From Mimachlamys varia (Eukaryota > Mollusca > Bivalvia > Pectinida > Pectinidae): a stretch of 64,000 bases of DNA. The notes beneath the pieces were generated by a model that was given only the letters and a program-made list of their open reading frames with translations, did no database searches and was not told where the DNA came from. The DNA lies in contig OX392536.1 in NCBI GenBank assembly GCA_947623455.1, positions 30,137,465-30,201,464 of the forward strand, read 5' to 3'. Positions 23,901-35,900 of the stretch are shown here, piece after piece; positions within the stretch are counted from its first letter, which is position 1; each line of letters starts with the position of its first letter. Both the position numbers and the translations under genes were made by a program.

Positions 23901-26900
23901 ATACTTACTTCTCAAAGCTACCCCGGTAATGTAATTTGTACAGTATTGTAGTGAACTATACTTACTTCTCAAAGTTACTTTGGTAATGTAATTTGTACAG
24001 TATATTGTAGTGAACTATACTTACTTCTCAAAGCTACTTTGGTAATGTAATTTGTACAGTATTGTAGTGAACTATACTTACTTCTCAAAGCTACCCTGGT
24101 AATGTAATTTGTACAGTATTGTAGTGAACTATACTTACTTCTCAAAGCTTCCCTGGTAATGTAATTTGTACAGTATATTGTAGTGAACTATACTTACATC
24201 TCAAAGCTACTCTGGTAATGTAATTTGTACAGTATTTTGTAGTGAACTACACTTACTTCTCAAAGCTACCCTGGTAATGTAATTTGTACAGTATTGTAGT
24301 GAACTATACTTACTTCTCAAAGCTACCCTGGTAATGTAATTTGTACAGTATATTGTAGTGAACTAAACTTACATCTCAAAGCTACCCTGGTAATGTAATT
24401 TGTACAGTATTGTAGTGAACTATACTTACTTCTCAAAACTACCCTGGTAATGTAATTTGTACAGTATTTTGTAGTGAACTATACTTACATCTCAAAGTTA
24501 CTCTGGTAATGTAATTTGTACAGTATATTTTATTGAACTATACTTACTTCTCAAAGCTACCCTGGTAATGTAATTTGTACAGTATTGTAGTGAACTATAC
24601 CTACATCTCAAAGCTACTCTGGTAATGTAATTTGTACAGTATATTGTAGTGAACTATACTTACATCTCAAAGCTACTTGGTAATGTAATTTGTACAGTAT
24701 TGTAGTGAACTATACTTACATCTCAAAGCTTCCCTGGTAATGTAATTTGGACAGTATATTGTAGTGAACTATACTTACATCTCAAAGCTACCCTGGTAAT
24801 GTAATTTGTACAGTATATGTAGTGAACATTACTTACTTCTCAAAGCTACCCTGGTAATGTGATTTGTACAGTATATTGTAGTGAACTACACTTACTTCTC
24901 AAAGCTTCCCTGGTAATGTAATTTGTACAGTATATTGTAGTGAACTATACTTACATCTCAAAGCTTCCCTGGTAATGTAATTTGTACAGTATATTGTAGT
25001 GAACTATACTTACATCTCAAAGCTACCCTGGTAATGTAATTTGTACAGTATTGTAGTGAACTATACTTACATCTCAAAGCTTCCCTGGTAATGTAATTTG
25101 TACAGTATTGTAGTGAACTATACTTACTTCTCAAAGCTTCCCTGGTAATGTAATTTGTACAGTATATTGTAGTGAACTATACTTACTTCTCAAAGCTACC
25201 CTGGTAATGTAATTTGTACAGTATATTGCAGTGAACAATACTTACATCTCAAAGCTACCCTGGTAATGTAATTTGTACAGTATTGTAGTGAACTATACTT
25301 ACATCTCAAAGCTACCCTGGTAATGTAATTTGTACAGTATATTGTAGTGAACTATACTTACTTCTCAAAGTTACTCTGATAATGTAATTTGTACAGTATT
25401 TTGTAGTGAACTAAACTTACTTCTCAAAGCTACCCTGGTAATGTAATTTGTACAGTATTGTAGTGAACTATACTTACTTCTCAAAGCTACTCCGGTAATG
25501 TAATTTGTACTGTATTGTAGTGAACTATACTTACTTCTCAAAGCTACCCTGGTAATGTAATTTGTACAGTATTGTAGTGAACTATACTTACTTCTCAAAG
25601 CTACCCTGGTAATGTAATTTGTACAGTATTGTAGTGAACTATGCTTACTTCTCAAAGCTACCCTGGTAATGTAATTTGTACAGTATTGTAGTGAACTATA
25701 CTTACTTCTCAAAGCTACCCTGGTAATGTAATTTGTACAGTATTGTAGTGAACTATACTTACTTCTCAAAGTTACTTTGGTAATGTAATTTGTACAGTAT
25801 ATTGTAGTGAACTATACTTACTTCTCAAAGCTACTTTGGTAATGTAATTTGTACAGTATTGTAGTGAACTATACTTACTTCTCAAAGCTACCCTGGTAAT
25901 GTAATTTGTACAGTATTGTAGTGAACTATACTTACTTCTCAAAGCTTCCCTGGTAATGTAATTTGTACAGTATATTGTAGTGAACTATACTTACATCTCA
26001 AAGCTACTCTGGTAATGTAATTTGTACAGTATTTTGTAGTGAACTACACTTACTTCTCAAAGCTACCCTGGTAATGTAATTTGTACAGTATTGTAGTGAA
26101 CTATACTTACTTCTCAAAGCTACTCTGGTAATGTAATTTGTACAGTATTGTAGTGAACTATACTTACTTCTCAAAGCTTCCCTGGTAATGTAATTTGTAC
26201 AGTATTGTAGTGAACTATACTTACTTCTCAAAGCTACCCTGGTAATGTAATTTGTACAGTATTGTAGTGAACTATACTTACTTCTCAAAGCTACCCTGGT
26301 AATGTAATTTGTACAGTATATTGTAGTGAACTAAACTTACATCTCAAAGCTTCCCTGGTAATGTAATTTGTACAGTATTGTAGTGAACTATACTTACTTC
26401 TCAAAGCTACTCCGGTAATGTAATTTGTACTGTATTGTAGTGAACTATACTTACTTCTCAAAGCTACCCTGGTAATGTAATTTGTACAGTATTGTAGTGA
26501 ACTATACTTACTTCTCAAAGTTACTCTGATAATGTAATTTGTATTCCTTCACCTCATCTCTTATATGGCCAATCATTCTATTCAACTGAAAATAAGATAG
26601 AAGACCTCCACTGTATTAAAATACCATTTACAAGTCATCCTGTATCACCAGACCATCATAATAATAATAATATACAACATTTGATAAAGTGCCCTATCTA
26701 GCTAACATAAGCCACTCTAAAGAGCTTGGATATACATAGATATACAATTCTTATACAATCAATACAATTAACACATACAGTTCTTTCATATACAAATCTG
26801 AGGAGTTTGCAGGAGCTGCCTTATCAGGCGCTAACTACTTGTCCGATACCACCTGGCTAATATCTCCCTATGTGTGTGTGTGTATGCGTGTGTGCTGGAG

Positions 26901-29900
26901 ATGAATTATCATTGTTATTATTCATTAAAAAAACTTGTGTTCTAATTTTCAAATATATGTTTAAACACTTTTACTATGCTTGCTAAGCAGACAGTGTTTT
27001 TACAGAAGAAAATAATAATTGTAATTTTTGAGTTATTTAGACAAGAGGGGCAACAAGATATACTCAAGTCCAGACCATCACACATGTCAACTTGACATTT
27101 TCTTCAGGCTAAGCCTCTATTGGTGCAACTTTGCTTACCAAAGGTTATGATCCAGTACCCTCCTCTCCTCGTAACCCTTGGTAAGGGAAGACGCTATTGG
27201 TATTTTGATGGAACATATGCAATACATACCGATATGTCTAATATAATTGGAGTCAATTTAATGATATTAAGTTATTTAATTCTTGAGAATTTACAATGGG
27301 AATTATTGGAGGTAACTGGTATACATGCATTATACTATGACACATGCTGTACTCTGGTAGATATACCAACAGGACCAAAGCTGGTCTAGAAAGACCAAAC
27401 CAAAATAATTATATTGATAAATGAAGGACATTTTCTGTTTAAAATGTCAAATCAAAGTCATTTCAGGACAAAGAGAAGAGGTGCATTTATTTCTAAGAAG
27501 CCAAAAGAAGGACAGTTATCTCTAGAGAGGTCAAATCAGGGTAATCTACTGTACTGAAAAGATTGCTGGAGCAAAAAGGAGGGGTTAACAAACCTTTCAG
27601 TAAAGAGATGGGATAATGGGGAGGGGTGGGGAGAGAATTTGAGAGAAAGGTTGAGCAAAAAAGGAGGGAGCAACAAAATATTCAGTGAAGATTTGAATTT
27701 TGAGATTAAGGGTTTATTGGCACAAGATTTCTGCTTGAGATTTGTCTCGTACATGAGACTTGGTAACCCAGAAGGAGGGATCACTTATTGGCAGAGGTCA
27801 AACGAAATGTTTTGTAATAAGTACATACAGACTATAGGATGTATTTGAGTTTTGATAAACGTACCATCACTGGTGAGAGTTGTTCTGGAGAGGTCAAACC
27901 AAGGTCACTGACTGCCACCATCTTGTGTTCCTTATAACATGTTGGGAAAATTTTCTGAAAACAAACACAAATTCAAGACAATGACAAAGATTAATACAGG
28001 TCTATTAAGCTATTCTGATATCAAACCACAGAAATTTATTTATTTAGCAAATTAAATTTATCATTTTATCATGGTTTTAAGCATACAGTTTTATTTAAAA
28101 ATGATTTTTTTTGCAATAGGATTCTATGTTTAATAACAAATATGTCCATATTGATCCCAATATGTAAGAAGTGTCTCTATGCTTCTTTGTAAAACATTAC
28201 TTATCAGGAATAATCTTTGACACCAGGACAGATATTGCTGACAACAGACCTGGACTTGTTTAACTAGGAAATCATTAATTTATCCAGAATAATCTTTGAC
28301 ATAAGAACAGATATTGCTGACAACAGACCTGGACTTGTTTCAGTAGGAAAACATTAATTTATCAGGAATAATCTTTAACACAAGGACAGATAATAACATT
28401 AATTTATCAGGAATAATCTCTGACATAAGAACAGATATTGTTGACAACAAACCTGGACTTGTTTGAATAGGAACACACTACTTTATCAGGAATAATCTTT
28501 GACACCAGGACAGATATTGCAGACAACAGACCTGTACTTGTTTCAGTAGGAAGCTCTGTAGGGTATCGGTCCTGTTCCTGGTCAAGTTGGATTTGGCCTG
28601 TACAGTAACACTCATCAGGTCTATCAGGCTTTCTGTACAGAAATACAACAGAAACTTAATAGGGTAGGTCACCACTGTGGAAAACGAGGTGTACGCAAAA
28701 ATAAAACTGTAAAAATAAAAGTATAAAAAGAAAATCGGTCATTGCATGACAGTAGCTGACGAGATACTTCAGAAATATTCATTTACTTCAAATATCCCCA
28801 CTCTCTACTGTGCTCAGTTTTTGTAAAAACTTTCCTCCCCACTTATGACAATTAAATGTAAGTACAACATACTGCCATCTCTACTTTAGACTAAAGTCTT
28901 CTAAAACCCCTCTCTACTCAGGACAGTTTACCGCAAACAGGTGTTACGTCCTTCTTAACCATTTTTTTATTTAAATAATCCACTCTCCATTCAAGATAGT
29001 TTGCAAAACATATTCCCTTTGGTATTCTGTGGACATTTCAGTGCAAATAATCCTTTCCAACATTAAGACTCCCTGCGAGCTAACACCCGGGCCAACAAAA
29101 GTGATTAATTTACCCGGAAAATGCCTTGTTTCATAACAGTTGTAAAACAAATACAGTAAAACCCCACTTACTCCAACTCTTGGGGACCTTATCAATAGTT
29201 CAAGGAATAAATGGTATTCAAGTAATCTGAGGTTGGTTGAATATGTTCGAACACGGTGGGGATCAAATGAACTGTTGGACAAATGAGGAGTATTCGAGTA
29301 AACTGGGTTCGAGTAATAGAGTAAATCGGGTTCGAGTAATTGAGTAAACTGGGTTCAAGTATTCAAGTAAATCGGGTTCGAGTATTTGAGTAAACTGGGT
29401 TCGAGTATTCAAGTAAATCAGGTTCCAGTATTCAAGTAAACTGGGTTTTACTGTACAGTTTATTCATTTCAATAAGTTTGCTACACTGAACAATTTACAA
29501 CAATACTTGTATTTTTACTCTCTGGTCAGATTTTTACAAATATGTTTCCCATATTTCTCTGAGCAATCAATGAGTGAGTGAATGTTGTTTACATACCTAG
29601 AGCTTCTGCCGGCCTATTGTTGGGAAACAGCACCTTCATCTTGGTAAGGGTGGTGGTCACCTGGCTCTCCAATGCATTGACACATTCCACAAGCAGGGTA
29701 TGCTACAACACACAATGGTGACATTCTGTAAACATCAATATTTTCGTGAGTGTCATAATGTGGAAATTTATGCGGTGTTAGTCATCTTTTTTTCAGCTAT
29801 AATTCTATCATACACTGTAGAGTTTAAGTAGTGTTTAATGCATTTGTATGTAGATATATTCACTGTGACTTTATTATGCAAATAAAACATTGAAGCGAAA

Positions 29901-32900
29901 ATTTCCACAACACGAACAAATCTACTTTTATAATATCAAAATAACAAGGACTGTTAAACTGCTTCTGAATTTTAAAATGTAAAACATGGATACGGACAGC
30001 ACATTTTTTTTTTTGCGGAACATGTAGCATACCTCTTTCTTCACTAGCACCATTTGAGCATTATTCTTGGGAATAGATTCCATTACACAGGTGAGAACAG
30101 CACAGGTGTGTTGCATAAACCAGACAGTGGGGTCAAAGTTCTTGGCCAGGTGTAACAGGTAAACAATCTTACGGTACAGCTCTCGCTAAAACATCAAATA
30201 TAAGTCACCCTAGTAACAGGTTAACAATCTTACGGTACAGCTCTCGCTAAAACATCAAATATAAGTCACCCTAGTAACAGGTAAACAACATTACGGTACA
30301 GCTCTCGCTAAAACATCAAATATAAGTCACCCTAGTAACAGGTAAAAAACATTACGGTACAGCTCTCGCTAAAACATCAAATATAAGTCACCCTAGTAAC
30401 AGGTAAATAACATAACGGTACAGCTCTCGCTAAAACATCAAATATAAGTCACCCTAGTAACAGGTAAACAACATTACGGTACAGCTCTCGCAAAAACATC
30501 AAATATAAGTCACCCTAGTAACAGGTAAATAACATTACGGTACAGCTCTCGCAAAAACATCAAATATAAGTCACCCTAGTAACAGGTAAACAACCTTACG
30601 GTACAGCTCTCGCTAAAACATCAAATATAAGTCACCCTAGTAACAGGTAAATAACATTACGGTACAGCTCTCGCTAAAACATCAAATATAAGTCACCCTA
30701 GTAACAGGTAAACAACCTTACGGTACAGCTCTCGCTAAAACATCAAATATAAGTCACCCTAGTAACAGGTAAATAACATTACGGTACAGCTCTCGCTAAA
30801 ACATCAAATATAAGTCACCCTAGTAACAGGTAAACAACCTTACGGTACAGCTCTCGCTAAAACATCAAATATAAGTCACCCTAGTAACAGGTAAATAACA
30901 TAACGGTACAGCTCTCGCAAAAACATCAAATATAAGTCACCCTAGTAACAGGTAAATAACATTACGGTACAGCTCTCGCTAAAACATCAAATATAAGTCA
31001 CCCTAGTAACAGGTAAATAACATTACGGTACAGCTCTCGCTAAAACGTACATCAAATATAAGCCACCCTAGTTGTATCACTACCCGTATGTGATTATAAT
31101 TGTGACTTTTAAGTAAACCATTCCTTACTGGGCCTATCCCTCTACTCCTCAGAGAGGCCACACCCTCATTTTGTAATACTGTAAATGTACAAATTTTTCA
31201 CGGAAATCTTATTTTAGCATTTTTCTGCTAAACTATGATTGTGCTAATTATAGTTTCTGTATATTGCTTTTTATAGCAAGTTTTGCGAGTGCGCTAATTC
31301 ACAATTGCACTTATCTGTTTATATTCAGATAAGTGCTAAAATGAGTGCGCCAAAATTAGTATGTTAACAGTAATTTGTAACCCTGTGACTCTTAAACTTT
31401 CGCCAACATGATATGCAAACATTTATGTAAGGATTATTTTATGTTATGATTATTTTACACAACCAAATTATGTTGGTTGTGTAAAACAATCTTTATATAA
31501 ATCATACTGTCCAACCTGAAGAAAATGTTTACAAAAAAAATCATATGCAAACAGGTAAGCTAAACCATATTTGAGAAACTAATAATGGTGCACTGCACAA
31601 AACTGTGTCCATACATGTACATACATCAACCTTTCATGATAGCATTTACCCAACCCCAGCCTTATCACAGTGTAATATCATCCATATATGTAAGGTTACT
31701 TGCAATTGACCTTTGTTCTTTCTGCTATCAAATTACACTTGATCAGAAATCTGTCTTTTCACTAAAATTCCATCCTCCGACTTACTATTCCATATCGGAG
31801 GCCAAATTCCTTCAAAAGTCGGATCGAAGCTGAAGATAATGGAGAGGTAGGTCCAGGGGCAGATAACTCTCCCTCAAGACGATATGGGGACTCGTATCTA
31901 ATGAGTAGAAATAAACAGTGTCAGTCAGTATATAGATAGAATTTCAAATGAGAACATAAACATAAGTTCACTTGGCCCTCATTACCAGGTGAGCTAAATA
32001 TTATGTTCAGTCTTGGAAGCATGTGAGGTAGATCCCTTAAGGGGTTATTCTAACTCATTGTTTGGTTAAACATGCCACTCATAGAACTTATAAAACAATA
32101 AACAGATGCAATTATTAACAGGCAGAAAGCCAGCAGCACCAGATGGCTATCCCTCCAAAAATGTGTCACAATAACATTTCATCACTGGGACCCCTTGAGA
32201 AACTATTTCTCTAGGCACCATGACATTGAAGGATATGGCCACATCAAGAGGATTGCTGCTCATCTTAACAATCCTGAGATAAAGCTTTACTTTTTCTACC
32301 TGGACTTCATTCTGGCCCCAATGAATGAATTCAACCCAGCTTTTCAGGTACATTTTATAAATGTAATCAAGTTGATTGTGTATTGCTTAAAGAATAACTT
32401 ACATTTTAGATTCAATGCTTTTGAATTAAATGAACATGTATATATTTTGTGTTTTTCTTAGCCCTTGTTTATTCTTCTACATGATAGGTCGATCTTATGT
32501 TACTAAATGATAGGTCTATCCTACCTGATGAGTCTCTCCATCAGAGATCTGTAGTCCTCGTGGATTGTCCGTAGACTGTACATGTGACTGGTAGAAGGCG
32601 GTGGATAGGTGAAGTGCCAGAATTTCTTCATCAGATCGGCAATGTGTGCAAATTCTCTCCTCTGCCATTTATCATACCCCTGGGTGTTCTGTAATGAGAT
32701 ATCAGTGTGATATATATAGTAAATCATGTTCAGTCTCACTGTAGATATCTACAGTAGGAATTTTAGTATCTTAATGGCCCTACTTACCAGTATGGTATGG
32801 TAAAATCAATCATTTTCAGGCTCGTGTCACTAGATATCTACAGTAGGAATGTTAGTATTTGTAACGACTCTACTTACCATGAAGGAGTCTGGACTGTAAA

Positions 32901-35900
32901 ATGGATTGCTATTTTTTTCCAATGCTGCCAGCTGTCCGACTAATTCTTCTGCCAGAATCTACACAAAAACAAATATTGAATTAAATTTCGGTTTCGTACT
33001 TACCACCTGCCTAGAACACAGGTCCAGATAATGTTAAATAATAAATTAACTTTTAGGAACTACCTGGAAAAGATTAATTTGTAATAAAAAAGTAAATCAT
33101 TAGTAAGTTGTTTGTCTGGCATTACTTGTTATAGTGTGAGCTCAATACATGTTATTACAGGTGGTTCATGAGAAACTACATGTACTAATTATTGACCACA
33201 TGACTATCCAGAAATATAATGATGTTGATGAAAATTGTATTTGAAATTATATAAGTAAAAATGTTAAAGGCCCAATATACGTAACTTCAGGGAAATTTTC
33301 GTCATTCTGAAAAATTCTGAAAAAAAATCCAGTTGATAACCATGCATAAATAAGCCTAAAACAAAGTAAACCTGAGCGGTAACTAACAAGAAACTCTTGA
33401 CAGAAAAATTCAAAGAACTGAAAATAATTCAGGTGGGGCCCACTTCAACAACAAACCGAAGGTAGAAGACGGTTCGAAATGGACGTGTGTTTACAAATAG
33501 CGTGTTTCAACTGCTGCTGTACCGATAACCGTGAAAGAATTCATCTTGGATGTTGCTGATATCAGTTAATCTTAACTAAATCTACAAATATAAAAAGTTT
33601 ATTAGACTTGATTTTCACTTCAAGTTTTACCGAAAGTTACGTATATTTGGCCTTTAAGTACATATCAGTCATGAAAATATAGGCATATTATTTCTTTCAC
33701 AAGAATTCATAAATAATTATATGGAAAATATCACAAAAATTATCCAAGCAGTAAGATTAACAATATTGAAATGGACGGTAAGAAATTTGATGTGTCTACG
33801 CACCTTTTCCGCCTGTTTGTTGCCGTAGTACTGAGCAATCTTTTGTTCGTATTGGTGGAATTTCTCAGGAACCAGGCGAAAGGCCCTCATCAAAAGCTCC
33901 CTCAGTGTCTCCGCCGGAACGACAGATGTATCGTCCTGCTCGTCCACTCCGCTGTCGTGAGGGGTGGGACTTCGCGCTCTACCAGTGAATGTGAACCTGG
34001 ACAATATAACCAAATAAGATTCATACAGCCATGAACAAAAATAATTATTATCTTCCGGAAAATCACTCCTTGCTTTTCTGGGACTTTTTTATCATTTTAC
34101 ACCCACATAATTCATTTTATCTGTGTATTAAGGGTATTAATCTATCTTAGACCTGTTTGGTCAAAAGGAGCTCTTAAGTATGATTAGGTTTACGGTACAG
34201 AAAGTACAAAAATTGTCGAAACATGAAAATAAGACGCTCTATTTGTTTGCCTATGGTTACTTCTCTATTTTTGGCCTCTTTTGGTTTGCTTTCTTTTTGT
34301 TTGTGTCTATGGGTGTGAAGTCCATTTATTGATGTCTATGGGTTTGACTTACATTTTGTTTGTATCAATAGGGGCAAAGTCCATTTATTGATGTCTGTGA
34401 GTTTGACTTACTTTTTGTTTGTATCCATGGGTGTGAAGTCCATTAATAATGACTATGGTTTGACTTACTTTTTGTTTGTATTTATGGGTGTGAAGACAGG
34501 AGAGGGTGACAAGGCTGAGGGAGGTTCTGGAGCACCAAGGACCGGCAGGGAGGCACAAACGTAGGCAAACCGGAACACTCTCAGCTCCTGTATAACATAA
34601 CACAACAATCTGACTTAGCTAGGGAGGCACAAACATAGACAAAGTGGAACACTCTCAGCTCCTGTATAACATAACACAACAATCTGACTTAGCTAAGGAT
34701 GTACAAACATTGGTAAACTGGAAAACTCTCAGCTGCTGAATTATCTTTAATTTTTATTCACTTTATCAATTCAGATTTGAAATACAATCAAAGACTTTCT
34801 CCATGAAATCAACCTGGTTATTCAATGTGAGTTATTGATACAACCTCCAGACCGCAGAAATTCTGTTCATAGCAGTGATGACTTGGAATTTGATTTATGT
34901 AGGTACCTTAAGATACTATTACGTTTAATAAAGGAACAAATCCTGTAAATAATAAGTGACATGTAATAATAATGTCATCAATCTAAACATCATCAGGCAT
35001 ACAGAAAATGGAACATGTCTTTACATAAGTGACATGTCTATATCCATACACAGAAAAGGTGAAAACAATAGTTTATACGATAAAATTGGTTTTAAGAACC
35101 AAAAAGCCTTATTATGGAAAACCAGTAACCCAAAAATCTTACTGTTTCATCTAGATCATTGATCCTTGTACTGTTGTCTGTGGCTGTCTTCATCATAGCA
35201 CCTGTAACATTAGACAGTCAAGTTCAGTACAGTGGACTCCACTTAAAATCACTCTTGTTAATATCACATTCCTCTTTATATCATGTTTTTCCCAAGCACC
35301 ATTTTTCTCTCTATATAATCTATGTAATTTTATTTGGTTAATATCATGTACTTTTAGGTGAATTCCTCTTAATATCATCTGGGTTTTTTTAACTAATCAT
35401 ACACAATATCCAGAAAATGATGATTTCCATTGATTTCAGATACAACTTGTACAAACTGTTGCATAGAAAATAATAAATATCCCCAAAAATGATTTTTAAT
35501 TGAAATGATATTGTTATCTATAAGTTGAAACATCTTCATATGTACGTTGAATATCTTAATTTTAGTTATGGAGATTGGAAATGCACTAGATTTAATGGGA
35601 AAGCATATTTCTCTTAAAGTCACATTCCTGTTAATATCATGTTTTTGTCTGGCAAATGCAACATGATATAAAGGGGAGTGCACTGTATTATCAAAACTAC
35701 TTAAAAATACATCTTACTACATCCTGTCAGTCATCAAAACTTCGTAAAAATACATCTTAGAATCTTCAAAATTCTAACAACATTAATGAGGACAGCCAGC
35801 AGTAAAAAATCTAGCAAAATAAATCACTCTAGACAAAAACTGTGCAGAATAAATATTTAATATTGAAAGTATTTGCATTAGCACTGATTAAACGTGGTAT

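Noticed and set aside
23228..26518. Minus-strand open frames of 75-132 codons with a 19-residue repeat
   Set aside because: They arise from the 57-bp period of the minisatellite, which is a multiple of three. The frame is not the exon 15 frame and the repeats contain splice donors.
21725..26540. Possible CRISPR array
   Set aside because: Repeats are directly contiguous with no unique spacers, the unit is 57-60 bp, and the context is an intron of a eukaryotic gene.
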